Positions 25,886-36,063 of a DNA stretch of 64,000 bases are shown one piece after another. The notes under the pieces are model-generated. The model saw nothing but the letters and a program-made list of their open reading frames with translations. It was not told where the DNA came from and did not search any database. The DNA comes from Microlunatus parietis (lineage in GTDB: Bacteria; Actinomycetota; Actinomycetes; Propionibacteriales; Propionibacteriaceae). How positions within the stretch are numbered: the stretch's first letter is position 1; each line of letters starts with the position of its first letter. The stretch is taken from positions 434,001 to 498,000 of the forward strand of contig NZ_JACCBU010000001.1 in assembly GCF_013407955.1 (NCBI RefSeq), given 5' to 3'. The position numbers and the translations under genes are program-made.

Positions 25886-28384
25886 TTATTGGTTGATGCG
25901 GTAGACGTCGTAGACCGACGGGACGCCGCGGACGCCGCGGAGGACGTGGTCCAGGTGCGTCGGATCCGCGGTCTCGAATGTGAAGCGGGCCTTGCAGATC
26001 CGATCCTTCGTCGTGGACAGGGTGGCCGACATGATGTTGACGTGCTGGTCGGACAGTGCGCGGGTGATGTCGGAGAGCAGCCGGTTCCGGTCCAGTGCCT
26101 CGACCTGGATCGCGACCAGGAACGAGCTCTTCGCGGTCGGCGCCCAGCTGACCTGGACCAGCCGTTCCGGCTCGGTGCGCAGGCTCGACGTGTTCACGCA
26201 GTCGGTCCGGTGCACCGAGACGCCCTGGCCCTTGGTGACGAAGCCGATGATGTCGTCGCCGGGTAGCGGGGTGCAGCACTTGGCGAGCTTCACCAGCAGG
26301 TCGCTGGATCCGTCGACGTGGATGCCGCAGTCGTTCGCCGAGGTCGACGGGCGCCGCCGGCGGCCGGTGACGACCTGGTCCTCACCCGCCTCGTCCGCGG
26401 CCGCGTCGGCGCCGCCCTCGACGCTGATCAGGCGGTTCAGCACGGCCTGGGCACCCACGGTGCCCTCGCCCACCGCCGCATAGAGCGACGACACGTCGGG
26501 CATCTTGAAGAAGCCGGCGACCGCGGTCAGGTGCTCGAAGGTCAGCAGTCGCTGCAGTGGCAGGCCGCCCTTGCGGAGCTGCTTGGCCAGCGCCTCCTTG
26601 CCGATCTCGATCGACTCCTCGCGGCGCTCCAGGGTGAAGTGGTGCCGGATCTTGTTCTTCGCCCGCGGGCTCTTGACGAAGGTCAGCCAGTCCCGGCTCG
26701 GCCCGGCGCCGGCCGCCTTGGAGGTGAAGATCTCCACCACGTCGCCGTTGGCGAGCACCGACTCCAGCGGCACCAGCCGGCCGTTGACCCGGGCGCCGAT
26801 CGTCTTGTGCCCGATCTCGGTGTGGATCGCGTACGCGAAGTCGACCGGGGTGGCACCCTGCGGCAGCGAGATCACGTCACCCTTCGGCGTGAACGCGTAC
26901 ACCTCGGTGCTGTTGATCTCGAACCGCAGCGAGTCGAGGAACTCGCTCGGGTCGGCCGTCTCGCGCTGCCAGTCGAGCAACTGGCGGACCCACATCAGGT
27001 CGGTGCCGTCGCCCTTGATCTGGTGGCTCGGGCCGCCCTTGCCCTCCTTGTACTTCCAGTGCGCGGCGACGCCGTACTCGGCCCGGCGGTGCATCTCGTC
27101 GGTCCGGATCTGCAGCTCCACCGGCTTGCCCTGCGGGCCGAGCACGGTGGTGTGCAGCGACTGGTACATGTTGAACTTCGGCATCGCGATGTAGTCCTTG
27201 AACCGCCCGGGCAGGGGGTTCCAGCGGACGTGCATCTGACCCAGCGCGGCATAGCAGTCGCGCACGGTGTCGACCAGGATGCGCAGGCCGACCAGGTCGT
27301 AGATGTCGTTGAACTCGCGGCCGCGGACCACCATCTTCTGGTAGATCGAGTAGTAGTGCTTCGGCCGGCCGGTGACCGTGGCCTTGATCTTGGCGCCCTT
27401 CAGGTCGGCCTCGACCTGGGCGATCACCTCGGACAGGAACTCGTCGCGGCTCGGCGCGGCCTTCGCGACCAGCCGCACCACCTCGTCGTACACCTTCGGG
27501 TGCAGCGTGGCGAAGCAGAGGTCCTCGAGTTCCCACTTGATCGTGTTCATGCCGAGCCGGTGGGCCAGCGGCGCGTAGATCTCGAGCGTCTCGGTCGCCG
27601 TCTTGGTCTGCTTGTCCGGCCGGACGTAGTGCAGGGTGCGCATGTTGTGCAGCCGGTCGGCGAGCTTGATCACCAGCACCCGGATGTCGCGGCTCATCGC
27701 GATCACCATCTTGCGGATGGTCTCCGACTTCGCCGACTCGCCGTACTTGACCTTGTCCAGCTTCGTCACGCCGTCGACCAGGAGCGCGATCTCCTCGCCG
27801 AACTCGCGGCTCAGCTGGGCCAGCGTGTACGGGGTGTCCTCGACCGTGTCGTGCAGCAGTGCCGCGCACAGCGTCGACTCGGTCATGCCGAGCTCGGCCA
27901 GGATCGTGGTGACCGCCAGCGGATGGGTGATGTACGGGTCGCCGCTCTTCCGCAGCTGACCGGTGTGCCAGCGTTCGGCCGTCCGGTACGCCCGCGCGAC
28001 CAGACCCAGATCGGCCTTCGGATGGTTGGCCTTGATCACGGCGAACAACGGGTCCAGCACCGGGGTGGCGCTGCGGCCGCCGCTGCCGAAGCGGGCCAGC
28101 CGCTGCCGCATCCGGACCCGCGGCTGCTCCGGTCCGGTGGTCAGCCGGACCGGCACCGCCGGGCTGCCCGGGGCGTGGCCGTTGGCCCCGTTCGAGGTGC
28201 CGTTGTTGCCGTTCCCGTTCTGGTCCAGTTCGTCCAGCGGCGGCCGGACCCGGGGGGTCAACGGCGACGGCGGACGCGGGGTGTTGCTGGTGGGGGCCGG
28301 TGCCGGCCGGGCGCGCCGAGGCGACGGGCTCGTCTCCGGGCCCGAATCGACGGCCGGGTCAACGGCAATCCGCGGGTCGCTCAC
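25886..28384 (-). CDS. relA: Bifunctional (p)ppGpp synthetase/hydrolase RelA/SpoT
   Basis: An 832-residue Rel enzyme. After a Pro/Asn-rich disordered N-terminus of about 100 residues come the HD hydrolase domain (LLHDTVEDT near residue 180), the synthetase domain ([20 protein letters not shown] near 400), TGS ([19 protein letters not shown] near 495), a helical/zinc-finger region with CCTPLPGD, and a C-terminal ACT domain ([16 protein letters not shown]). Both catalytic centres look intact. It makes and degrades the alarmone in amino-acid starvation. GTG 28384 is preferred (gaggggtgttcgcc upstream) over GTG 28393. Long extension compared with the roughly 790-residue norm. Confidence 0.96.
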   Translation of the reverse strand: MSDPRIAVDPAVDSGPETSPSPRRARPAPAPTSNTPRPPSPLTPRVRPPLDELDQNGNGNNGTSNGANGHAPGSPAVPVRLTTGPEQPRVRMRQRLARFGSGGRSATPVLDPLFAVIKANHPKADLGLVARAYRTAERWHTGQLRKSGDPYITHPLAVTTILAELGMTESTLCAALLHDTVEDTPYTLAQLSREFGEEIALLVDGVTKLDKVKYGESAKSETIRKMVIAMSRDIRVLVIKLADRLHNMRTLHYVRPDKQTKTATETLEIYAPLAHRLGMNTIKWELEDLCFATLHPKVYDEVVRLVAKAAPSRDEFLSEVIAQVEADLKGAKIKATVTGRPKHYYSIYQKMVVRGREFNDIYDLVGLRILVDTVRDCYAALGQMHVRWNPLPGRFKDYIAMPKFNMYQSLHTTVLGPQGKPVELQIRTDEMHRRAEYGVAAHWKYKEGKGGPSHQIKGDGTDLMWVRQLLDWQRETADPSEFLDSLRFEINSTEVYAFTPKGDVISLPQGATPVDFAYAIHTEIGHKTIGARVNGRLVPLESVLANGDVVEIFTSKAAGAGPSRDWLTFVKSPRAKNKIRHHFTLERREESIEIGKEALAKQLRKGGLPLQRLLTFEHLTAVAGFFKMPDVSSLYAAVGEGTVGAQAVLNRLISVEGGADAAADEAGEDQVVTGRRRRPSTSANDCGIHVDGSSDLLVKLAKCCTPLPGDDIIGFVTKGQGVSVHRTDCVNTSSLRTEPERLVQVSWAPTAKSSFLVAIQVEALDRNRLLSDITRALSDQHVNIMSATLSTTKDRICKARFTFETADPTHLDHVLRGVRGVPSVYDVYRINQ

Positions 28385-28600
28385 GGCGAACACCCCCTCA
28401 CCAGTTCCTGCCCAAGTCTAGGGGTCGTACCGGACCGGGAGTTCAACCGCTTCGGCTCCCACGCCCGCCACGCCCGAGACTGTTCACGCAGTTGAAACGC
28501 TCAGACTGCCCCTTGGCATTCCCTCCTGACAAGTACTCGGCCAGGAACGCCGGGGCTCTCTTGCCCTCGAGCCCGCTTTCGTGCTGTCGGCCACAACGTT

Positions 28601-28621
28601 CCCTGAGCCTGTCGAAGGGGC
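28601..28621 (+). repeat. CCCTGAGCCTGTCGAAGGGG repeat
   Basis: A self-complementary element (CCCT...AGGG ends) in the 290-bp space between relA and the potassium channel gene. The same core occurs at 16318-16336 (minus strand) and 53095-53132. The rest of the 28385-28674 gap shows no gene. Confidence 0.75.
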
Positions 28622-28674
28622 AAGGCCAGATCTGGCTCGGCACTTCCGCCTTGCTCAGTGCGCGTCGACGCGGT

Positions 28675-29766
28675 TCAGACCTCTGGCGCGGGATCCCGGT
28701 CGCCGGTCAGCTCGGACTCGGCCCGGCGCACCACGACCACCTGGTCGCCGGTCTGCAGGCTGGCCACGGTCGGGTCGTAGAACCGGCGCAGGGTCTTGTT
28801 CCGGACCACCGCGACCACGTGTTCGGTCCGGATGTCGAAGGGTTGCCGGCCCACCTCGTCGGCGGTGACCTGGCGTTCGGCGACCTCGAGGCCTTCCCGC
28901 GAGGACAGCATGTCCTCGATCACGGTGCCCAGGTTGGGGCTGACCGCCGAGAGCCCGAGCAGCCGGCCGACCGCCTCCGAGGAGGTGACCACGGCGTCGC
29001 CGCCGGACTGCCGGACCAGGGAGGCGTTGTCCTCCTCGCGGACCGCGACGACGACGTGGGCGGACGGGTTCAGCTGCCGTACGGTGAGCGTCACCAGGAT
29101 CGCCGAGTCGTCCCGGTCCAGCGTGATGATCACCTCGCGGGCCTTGACGATCTCGGCCCGGCGCAGGATGTCCCGCCGGGTGGCGTCACCCTCGATGGCC
29201 GCGTAACCGCGCAGGTTCGCATCGTTGATCGCGCTGGCCCGGCCGTCGATGATCACGATCTTCGACGGGTCGCAGCCGCTGTTCTCCAGGGTCTCGACGG
29301 CGCTGCGGCCCTTAGTGCCGAAGCCCACGACGACGACATGGTTGCGCATCCGTTTCCTCCACCGTCCGTCCAGGTAGATCCGCCGGCCCTCGGTGGCCAG
29401 CACCTGCAGTGTCGTACCGACCAACAACACCAGGAACATGACCCGGAGCGGCGTGATCAGGATCGCGTTGAGCAGGCGCGAGTGTGGTGCGATCGGGGTG
29501 ATGTCGCCGTAGCCGGTCGTGGTCACGGTGACGGTCGAATAGTAGATCGCGTCGATCAGCGAGACCTGGCCGTCCAGGTTGTCCGTGTAAGCGTCCCGGT
29601 CGAACCAGACCAGCGAGACCGAGATCGCCAGCAGGACGGCGGCCAGGATGATCCGCTGAACCAGCTGACGGGCCGGCGACGGCCGGTTGTCGGGCAGGCT
29701 GACCATGGCCTGATTGCGCCAGTGGCCACGATTGGACCGGACCCACTTCCGGCCGAACTCCGGCAT
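28675..29766 (-). CDS. Potassium channel with RCK/TrkA-type NAD-binding domain
   Basis: A 363-residue two-TM potassium channel: TM1 (RIILAAVLLAISVSLVWF), pore helix and selectivity filter (TVTTTGYGDITP), TM2 (VMFLVLLVGTTLQVLA). A cytosolic RCK-N domain follows (VVVVGFGTKGRSAVETL, glycine-rich loop; acidic ID at the strand end), then TrkA-C-like sequence (QPFDIRTEHVVAVVRNKT). It would gate K+ flow in response to a nucleotide or ion. Reads toward relA in the block after apt. Confidence 0.92.
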   Translation of the reverse strand: MPEFGRKWVRSNRGHWRNQAMVSLPDNRPSPARQLVQRIILAAVLLAISVSLVWFDRDAYTDNLDGQVSLIDAIYYSTVTVTTTGYGDITPIAPHSRLLNAILITPLRVMFLVLLVGTTLQVLATEGRRIYLDGRWRKRMRNHVVVVGFGTKGRSAVETLENSGCDPSKIVIIDGRASAINDANLRGYAAIEGDATRRDILRRAEIVKAREVIITLDRDDSAILVTLTVRQLNPSAHVVVAVREEDNASLVRQSGGDAVVTSSEAVGRLLGLSAVSPNLGTVIEDMLSSREGLEVAERQVTADEVGRQPFDIRTEHVVAVVRNKTLRRFYDPTVASLQTGDQVVVVRRAESELTGDRDPAPEV

Positions 29767-29812
29767 CAGCGTCCTCCGCGCGAGCCGGGCGACGCGGCCC
29801 GGGCGGAAGGCC

Positions 29813-30370
29813 TCATGCTTCCGGGAAGTTCAGCACGGCCGCGATGTCGGCGACGCCCAGGTGTGCGAGGCGCTTCCGGCCACCCAGGTGGTCCAGCTCG
29901 ACGAGAACGGTGATGCCGACCAGCTCGGCCCCGGCCTTGCGGACCAGGTCGACCGCCGCGCCGATCGTGCCGCCGGTGGCCAGCACGTCGTCGACCACGA
30001 GCACCCGGTCGCCCTCCTTCAGCGCGTCGGCGTGGATGGCGAGGCGTTCCGTGCCGTACTCCAGCTCGTACTCCGTCTCGATGATCTCGGCCGGCAGCTT
30101 GCCCGGCTTGCGGGCCGGCACGAACCCGGCCCCCAGCGACAGCGCGACCGGGCTGGCGAACACGAAGCCGCGCGCCTCCACGCCGAGCACCGTGTCGACC
30201 TCGGACGGGGACAGCCGCACCATGGCCTCCACCGCCTTGGCGAGGCCGCCCGGCGAGGCGATCAGGGGCGTGATGTCCTTGAACAGGACGCCGGGTGCCG
30301 GAAAGTCCGGCACGTCGCGGATCAGCCCCGCCAGCTGTTCCTTGATCTGGTCGGTGACGAGGGTGGTCAC
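29813..30370 (-). CDS. apt: Adenine phosphoribosyltransferase
   Basis: A 185-residue Apt. It has the family segments PDFPAPGVLFKDITPLI, VEARGFVF, ARKPGKLP and the PRPP-binding loop VLVVDDVLATGGT. It salvages adenine to AMP. GTG 30370 overlaps the secF stop (GTGA). The position between secF and relA is the conserved actinobacterial order, here with the potassium channel gene inserted before relA. Confidence 0.96.
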   Translation of the reverse strand: MTTLVTDQIKEQLAGLIRDVPDFPAPGVLFKDITPLIASPGGLAKAVEAMVRLSPSEVDTVLGVEARGFVFASPVALSLGAGFVPARKPGKLPAEIIETEYELEYGTERLAIHADALKEGDRVLVVDDVLATGGTIGAAVDLVRKAGAELVGITVLVELDHLGGRKRLAHLGVADIAAVLNFPEA

Positions 30371-31620
30371 GATTTCCTCCGCTGGCTCCTTGGCTTGTTC
30401 TGCGGTTGCGGCCGCTTCGCCGCGGCTTCGGACAGCGGCCGGCTCACCCGCGGCGGCGGGCTCGCGGCCGACCCGACCGAGATGGGCATCGAGGACTTCG
30501 CCTTCGGGTAGTTCTCGAACTCGGCGTCGTCCTTCGGGTCGCCGACGGAGTCCGGGCTCGCCGGCTCGGCCGGCTTCTTCGAGGCCGGCTCGGCGGTCGT
30601 CGCCGCGGCCGCGACCGGAGCCGACGCCTTCTCCTGCTTGGACCGCCGGGCCAGCACCCGGGCGGCCAGCTTCTTCATCTCGGGCTCCCGCTCCTTGAGC
30701 TGGGTCAGCAGCGGGGTGGCGATGAAGATCGAGGAGTACGCACCGGAGACCATGCCGACGAACAGGGCCAGCGACAGGTCCTTCAGCGGCCCGACGCCGA
30801 GGATGAACGCTCCGGCGAACAGCAGCGCGGCAACCGGCAGGACGCCGATGATCGTCGTATTGATCGACCGGACCAGCACCTGGTTCACGGCCAGGTTCGC
30901 GGCCTCGGAGTAGGTGCGGGTGTTGCTCGTCTTGAGGTCGCGGACGTTCTCCCTGACCTTGTCGAAGACCACCACGGTGTCGTACAGCGAATAGCCGAGG
31001 ATGGTCAGCATGCCGATCAGGGTCGCCGGGGTCACCGTGAACCCGACCAGGGCGTAGATGCCGACGGTCAGGATCAGGTCGTGGATCAGCGCGGCGAGGG
31101 CGGTCAGCGACATCTTCCAGTTGCGGAAGTAGACGCCGATCATCAGTGACACGAGGCCGAGGAACACGAACAGCGCGATCACCGCCTGTTGGGTGATCTG
31201 CTGGCCCCAGGACGCACCGATCAGGCTGTACGTCACGTCGTCGCCCGGCACGCCGGCCACCTCGCCGATCGCCCGGCGGACCTCCGGCACCTCGGTCTCG
31301 GCATCGAGCGTCCGGGTCTGCACCCGGACCGTATTGTCGCCGAGCGTGGTGACCTCGATGTCGTCCAGGTCGGGAACGCCGGAGTCCTGGACGGCCTCGC
31401 GTACCTGGTCGACCGTCTGCGCGTTGACCTGCATCCCGACCTGGAAGTCGGCGCCGCCGACGAACTCGATGCCGAGGGTCAGCCCGCGGATCGGGATCGC
31501 GGCGAGCGAGACGAGCAGCAGGACGGCGGAGATCAGGTAGAAGATCCGCCGCTTGCCGACGAAGTCGTACGAGACCTCGCCGGTGTACAGCTTGTGGCCG
31601 AACTGGGACAGCCTGGACAT
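30367..31620 (-). CDS. secF: Protein translocase subunit SecF
   Basis: A 417-residue SecF with six predicted transmembrane helices. It has the signature GIEFVGGADFQV in the first periplasmic region and the cytosolic-side motif DTVVVFDKVREN after GYSLYDTV. With SecD it uses the proton motive force to pull secreted proteins out of SecYEG. The C-terminus has a long Ala/Pro/Lys-rich cytoplasmic tail of about 90 residues ending RSQRRKS, typical of actinobacteria. Starts 1 nt after secD. Confidence 0.96.
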   Translation of the reverse strand: MSRLSQFGHKLYTGEVSYDFVGKRRIFYLISAVLLLVSLAAIPIRGLTLGIEFVGGADFQVGMQVNAQTVDQVREAVQDSGVPDLDDIEVTTLGDNTVRVQTRTLDAETEVPEVRRAIGEVAGVPGDDVTYSLIGASWGQQITQQAVIALFVFLGLVSLMIGVYFRNWKMSLTALAALIHDLILTVGIYALVGFTVTPATLIGMLTILGYSLYDTVVVFDKVRENVRDLKTSNTRTYSEAANLAVNQVLVRSINTTIIGVLPVAALLFAGAFILGVGPLKDLSLALFVGMVSGAYSSIFIATPLLTQLKEREPEMKKLAARVLARRSKQEKASAPVAAAATTAEPASKKPAEPASPDSVGDPKDDAEFENYPKAKSSMPISVGSAASPPPRVSRPLSEAAAKRPQPQNKPRSQRRKS

Positions 31621-31621
31621 G

Positions 31622-33313
31622 TCAGGCCTCCTTCGGGGCCGGGTCGCCGACCTTGACGGTGCGCCGGCGGCCGCGGCTGCCGGGCAGGGCCGCAACGCCG
31701 AGGTGGGCCGGATCGAGGCCGGACAGCTTGTGCCCGCCGCCGAAGAACTTGGTCCGGGCCAGCACGCTCATCAGCGGCTTGGTGAACAGGAACACCACGG
31801 CGACGTCGATCAGCGTGGTCAGGCCGAGCGTGAACGCGAAGCCCTTCACCGCGCCGATGGCCAGGATGAACAGGATGATCGCCGACAGCATGGACACGGC
31901 GTCCGCGATCAGCACGGTCTGCCGGGCCCGCAGCCAGCCGGTCTCCACCGACGTGCGCAGGCTGCGCCCGTCCCGTACCTCGTCACGTATCCGTTCGAAG
32001 TAGATGACGAACGAGTCCGCGGTGACGCCGATCGCGACGATCGCGCCGGCGATGCCGGGCAGGTTCAGCGCGAACCCGACCGACGAGCCGAGCAGCACCA
32101 TGAACGCGTACGTGATCGCCGCCGCGACGACCAGCGAGGCCAGGACCACGATCGCCAGGCCGCGGTAGTAGATCAGCGCGAACGCCATGACGAGGATCAG
32201 GCCGATGATGCCGGCGATGATGCCCGCCTGCAGCTGCTCACCGCCCAGCGTCGCGGACACGTTGTCCACCGACGACACCTCGAAGGCCAGCGGCAGCGCA
32301 CCGTACTTCAGGATGTTGGCCAGCTCGGTCGCCGTGGCCTGGGTGAAGCTGCCCTCGATCTGCGCCCGGCCGTCGGGGATCGACACCGTCGTCGGCGCCG
32401 AGATGACCTGGCCGTCCAGCACGATCGCGAACCGGTTGTTCGGCTCGGACTGGGTCGACAGGGACTTGGTCACCGCGGCGAACTGCCTGGTGCCCTCGTC
32501 GTTGAACTGCAGGTTCACCACCCAGCGGACGTCGTTCTGCGGGATGCCCGCCGACGCCGTGGTCAGCTTGTCGCCGGTGATCAGGGTCGGGCCGAGCAGG
32601 TACTTCTCGGTCTTCTCCCGGTTGCACGTCATCAGCGGCTGGTCGGCCACGTCGGGGAACTCGTCGCCGCACTGGTAGCCGGCGAACTCGGCCTGGTCGT
32701 TCTGGCTCGGCTGCCAGGTCAGGCCCTGATCCTCCGGCGTACCCTTCCCGGGCTCCGACGGCCGCGGCGTCTTCGGCGGCGGCGGCGCGGTCGGCAGCTG
32801 CGGCGCCGGCCGGCCGTTGCCCGTCGGGGACGCGGTCGGGCTGGTCGATGCGCTCGGCGACGGCGAGCCGCTCGGCGCCGGGGTCTCGCTCGACGACGGG
32901 GTCGGGGTCGGGGTTGGATCCGGGGCCGGTGGCGTCACCTGCTCCGCCGCGTACACCGCGCGGAAGCGCAGCACCGCGGTCTGCCCGACCAGCCGGACCA
33001 GCTCGTCCTGCTGGACATTCGGCACCGACACCGTGATCTGGTTGCCGTTGGCCGTCGTCACCTCGGTCTCGCCGACGCCGAGGCTGTCCACCCGGTTCTG
33101 GATGATCGTCTGGGCCAGGTTCAGGCTTTCTTCGCTGACCGCTCCGCCGCCGGTGAGATTGCTCGCCGTCAGCGTGATCGTGGTTCCACCCCGCAGGTCG
33201 AGACCGAGCTTCGGCGTCCAGGTCTGGTTGATCGCCATGATCCCGAAGAGGGCGGCGACCAGGACGGCGAAGACGATCAGGATACGGCCCGGGTGGCCGC
33301 TGTTCGATGCCAC
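31622..33313 (-). CDS. secD: Protein translocase subunit SecD
   Basis: A 563-residue SecD. N-terminal TM, then the signature LGLDLRGGTTITL, P1 periplasmic domain and the C-terminal five-helix bundle with GVTADSFVIYFERIRDEVRDG. Between about residues 126 and 190 there is a Pro/Ser/Thr-rich insertion (repeats such as PTPTPTPSSSETPAPSG) that splits the periplasmic domain; similar low-complexity linkers occur in other actinobacteria. GTG start 33313. Works with SecF and YajC in the same operon. Confidence 0.96.
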   Translation of the reverse strand: MASNSGHPGRILIVFAVLVAALFGIMAINQTWTPKLGLDLRGGTTITLTASNLTGGGAVSEESLNLAQTIIQNRVDSLGVGETEVTTANGNQITVSVPNVQQDELVRLVGQTAVLRFRAVYAAEQVTPPAPDPTPTPTPSSSETPAPSGSPSPSASTSPTASPTGNGRPAPQLPTAPPPPKTPRPSEPGKGTPEDQGLTWQPSQNDQAEFAGYQCGDEFPDVADQPLMTCNREKTEKYLLGPTLITGDKLTTASAGIPQNDVRWVVNLQFNDEGTRQFAAVTKSLSTQSEPNNRFAIVLDGQVISAPTTVSIPDGRAQIEGSFTQATATELANILKYGALPLAFEVSSVDNVSATLGGEQLQAGIIAGIIGLILVMAFALIYYRGLAIVVLASLVVAAAITYAFMVLLGSSVGFALNLPGIAGAIVAIGVTADSFVIYFERIRDEVRDGRSLRTSVETGWLRARQTVLIADAVSMLSAIILFILAIGAVKGFAFTLGLTTLIDVAVVFLFTKPLMSVLARTKFFGGGHKLSGLDPAHLGVAALPGSRGRRRTVKVGDPAPKEA

Positions 33314-33368
33314 GTGCTGCTAGTTCCTTATCGAGTACTGGTGCGAAGTCATTCCTGGGGCGCCGGGA

Positions 33369-33929
33369 TCAATCCTTGGGTGCGCCCGGGCCGCCGCCGG
33401 TCCCCGGCCCGCTGCCGGTGCCCGGTCCGGTGCCACGGTCGGACGTCTGCTCCGAGGCGGGCTGATCGGCCGCCGGCTTGTCCGCCGCGGTCTCATCGGT
33501 GTCGTCGTCCTGCTTGATCGAGTACTCGCGCCAGGTCTGCTCCCCCGGCTCGTCGGCCTCGGGCTTGGCGGCGTCGGCGTCGTCCTTCAGGTCGAGCGTC
33601 GAGGCCGGTTCCTCGGGCTCCGGCACGGTGCTGTTGACCGTCTCCGGGTTGTCCTCGTCCTCCGGGCCGGCCACCCGCACGATGGCCTGCTTGAGCACGG
33701 TCAGCTCGGTGCCCGGCGACAGCTCGAGCACGGCCTGCTTGTCGCCGATCCGAAGGATGGTGCCGAACACGCCGCTGCCCAGCAGCACCCTGGTCCCCGG
33801 CTGCAGCGCGTTCAGCGTCTCCTGCTGCTTCTGCTGCCGCTTCCGTTGCGGCCGGATCATCAGGAAATAGAACGCGACGACCATGAGACCGATCAGGACG
33901 ATCGTCATGACTGGCGAATTGGGGTCCAT
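33369..33929 (-). CDS. yajC: Preprotein translocase subunit YajC
   Basis: A 186-residue YajC. One N-terminal helix (MTIVLIGLMVVAFYFLMI) runs into the conserved RPQRKRQQKQQE, then the small beta domain (GTRVLLGSGVFGTILRIGD). The C-terminal third is a disordered acidic tail ending in GTGPGTGSGPGTGGG repeats. ATG 33929 has ggag upstream. First gene of yajC-secD-secF-apt. The upstream side normally abuts ruvB, but here an SDR gene lies between. Confidence 0.93.
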   Translation of the reverse strand: MDPNSPVMTIVLIGLMVVAFYFLMIRPQRKRQQKQQETLNALQPGTRVLLGSGVFGTILRIGDKQAVLELSPGTELTVLKQAIVRVAGPEDEDNPETVNSTVPEPEEPASTLDLKDDADAAKPEADEPGEQTWREYSIKQDDDTDETAADKPAADQPASEQTSDRGTGPGTGSGPGTGGGPGAPKD

Positions 33930-34063
33930 GTCTCCACAAATCAGCTTCGGGGCGCGGGGTGCGATGCCCACGCCGGATGTGCGCCGGCAAGCGCCGACCG
34001 CCGTACTCTACCCAGTCTCCCTGGGAACAGACAGACGGCAGCGGCCGCGAGTCCGGCCGAACC

Positions 34064-34840
34064 TCAATCCGGCGGCAGGCCGGGGCTGGTCAGCAGGCCG
34101 CCGTCGACCGGGAGCACGTGGCCGGTGATCCAGGCCGCGTCGGGCGAGGCGAGGAACGCCACCGCCCCGGCGATGTCCTCGGGTTCGCCGACCCGGCCGA
34201 GCGGATACAGCCCGCGGAGCCGGTCGGCGCCGCCGGGCTGCTCGTCCCAGACCCGGGTCCGGATCGTGGCCGGCGCGACTGCGTTGACCCTGATCCCGTC
34301 CCGGGCCAGGGAGGCGGCCAGATTCCCGGTGAGCGAGGTGAGACCGGCCTTCGCCGCCGAGTACGGCTCGCTGCCCAGCGCGGTCAGGCCGTTGATCGAC
34401 GTGATCGTGACGATCGAAGGGCCCCGGGTGCTCCGGCGCAGGTGCGGCACCGCGGCCCGGCAGCAGCGCACCACGCCCAGCAGGTTCAGGTCCAGCATCC
34501 GCGACCAGACCGCGTCGTCGGTCTCCTCGAAGGCGCCGTGCAGCGTGTCGCCGCCGGCGACGTTGACCAGGATGTCGAGCCCGCCCTGCGCTGCCGCCGC
34601 GAGATCGACGGCCCGGGCCACGGAGTCGGGGTCGGTGACGTCCAGCCGGTACGCGACGTGATCACCGGCGGCCACCCGGGGCAGGTCGTCGGCCACGGCC
34701 CGGGCCGCCGCCTCGTCCAGGTCGGTCACCACGACCCGGGCGCCCTCCGTTGCCAGCCGTACGGCACAGGCGCGGCCGATCCCGTACCCGGCGCCGGTGA
34801 TCAGCGCCGTACAGCCCGCGAACCGAGTCAGACCCGTCAT
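34064..34840 (-). CDS. SDR-family oxidoreductase inserted between ruvB and yajC
   Basis: A 258-residue classical SDR: cofactor motif TGAGYGIG, NVAGG, catalytic Ser in ITSING, YSAAK active site and the C-terminal ITGHVLPVDGG. The sequence resembles FabG/glucose-dehydrogenase types; substrate unknown. It starts 12 bp after ruvB and runs in the same direction, so it is probably read from the ruvB promoter. Its place in the conserved ruvB-yajC junction indicates a lineage-specific insertion. Confidence 0.9.
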   Translation of the reverse strand: MTGLTRFAGCTALITGAGYGIGRACAVRLATEGARVVVTDLDEAAARAVADDLPRVAAGDHVAYRLDVTDPDSVARAVDLAAAAQGGLDILVNVAGGDTLHGAFEETDDAVWSRMLDLNLLGVVRCCRAAVPHLRRSTRGPSIVTITSINGLTALGSEPYSAAKAGLTSLTGNLAASLARDGIRVNAVAPATIRTRVWDEQPGGADRLRGLYPLGRVGEPEDIAGAVAFLASPDAAWITGHVLPVDGGLLTSPGLPPD

Positions 34841-34852
34841 CGTCGCCGCCCT

Positions 34853-35905
34853 TCAGCTGAACAGGTCGGGCGGTTCGGCCACCGCACCCCGGGCACCGGC
34901 GGGTGCGGTCAGACCCAGGTGCCGCCAGGCCGCGGCGGTGGCGACCCGCCCACGCGGCGTACGCATCAGGAAGCCCTCCCGGACCAGGAACGGCTCGGCC
35001 ACCTCCTCGACCGTCTCGGCCTCCTCGCCGACCGAGATGGCCAACGTGGACAGGCCGACCGGGCCGCCGCCGAACCGCCGGCAGATCGCGTCCAGCACGG
35101 CGCGGTCCAGCCGGTCCAGGCCGAGCTCGTCGACCTCGTACAACTCCAGGGCGGCCCGGGCGACGTCCCGGGTGACCAGCCCGTCGGCGCGGACCTGGGC
35201 GTAGTCGCGGACCCGGCGGAGCAGCCGGTTCGCGATCCGCGGCGTGCCGCGGGACCGGGACGCGATCTCCTTCGCGGCGTCCGGGCGGACCTCGACCGTG
35301 AGCAGGACGGCCGACCGGTTGACGATCCGTTCCAGGTCCTCGTCGGCGTAGTAGTCGAGCTGGGCGGTGAAGCCGAACCGGTCCCGCAGCGGGCCCGGCA
35401 GCAACCCGGCCCGGGTGGTCGCGCCGACCAGGGTGAACCGCGGGATGTCGATCGGGATCGCCGTCGCGCCCGGGCCCTTGCCGACCACGACGTCGACCCG
35501 GAAGTCCTCCATCGCGAGATACAGCATCTCCTCGGCCGGTCGGGACATCCGGTGGATCTCGTCGAGGAAGAACACCTCGCCCTCGACCAGTCCGGACAGG
35601 ATCGCGGCCAGGTCGCCGGCGTGCTGGATCGCCGGGCCGGACGAGATCCGCAGCGGCGCGCTCAGCTCGGCGGCGATGATCATGGCCAGCGTCGTCTTGC
35701 CCAGCCCGGGCGGGCCGGACAACAGCACATGATCAGGTACGGCCTCGCGATGCCGGGCCGCGTCCAGCACCAGGCCGAGCTGGTCCGAGACCCGCGGCTG
35801 ACCCGTGAACTCGGCCAGCGTGCCGGGACGGGTCGCCGACTCCAGCGCCCGCTCGTCCGGCTCGGCGTCCGGGTTGGTCAGATCGATCTCGCTCATCGTC
35901 GCCAT
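34853..35905 (-). CDS. ruvB: Holliday junction branch migration ATPase RuvB
   Basis: A 350-residue RuvB: Walker [13 protein letters not shown], Walker [11 protein letters not shown], sensor 1 GATTRAGLL, arginine finger region RDRFGF and a C-terminal winged helix ([17 protein letters not shown]). It drives branch migration with RuvA. ATG 35905 or 35896 could be the start; neither has a clear ribosome site. RuvB normally follows ruvA directly; here a 1.6-kb opposite-strand gene separates them, so ruvB needs its own promoter in the 36000 region or read-through. Confidence 0.96.
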   Translation of the reverse strand: MATMSEIDLTNPDAEPDERALESATRPGTLAEFTGQPRVSDQLGLVLDAARHREAVPDHVLLSGPPGLGKTTLAMIIAAELSAPLRISSGPAIQHAGDLAAILSGLVEGEVFFLDEIHRMSRPAEEMLYLAMEDFRVDVVVGKGPGATAIPIDIPRFTLVGATTRAGLLPGPLRDRFGFTAQLDYYADEDLERIVNRSAVLLTVEVRPDAAKEIASRSRGTPRIANRLLRRVRDYAQVRADGLVTRDVARAALELYEVDELGLDRLDRAVLDAICRRFGGGPVGLSTLAISVGEEAETVEEVAEPFLVREGFLMRTPRGRVATAAAWRHLGLTAPAGARGAVAEPPDLFS

Positions 35906-36009
35906 TGTGTCAAGGGCCGCCGGCTCGGAGCGGCCGACGGGCCGCCGGCGCCGGAACTGGTCCAGCGCGAGTCGTTGACGCGGGCCCGCCCAGTCGGAAC
36001 GATGCATGC

Positions 36010-36027
36010 GTATACAACGATGTCTAC
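36010..36027. promoter_or_regulatory. 18-bp imperfect dyad centred on CG, possible LacI/GntR operator
   Basis: GTATACAACGATGTCTAC is symmetric at 14 of 18 positions around a central CG. It lies in the shared promoter region between the divergent ruvB and GH43 genes, 37 bp before the GH43 start, an expected place for a sugar-responsive repressor. Confidence 0.5.
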
Positions 36028-36063
36028 GAGCCGCCTGAGGTGAGCTCGACCTCGGGAGGCGAG

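Noticed and set aside
26318-28495. Long plus-strand open frame opposite relA
   Set aside because: Antisense shadow; the minus strand encodes the full, clearly conserved RelA/SpoT protein.
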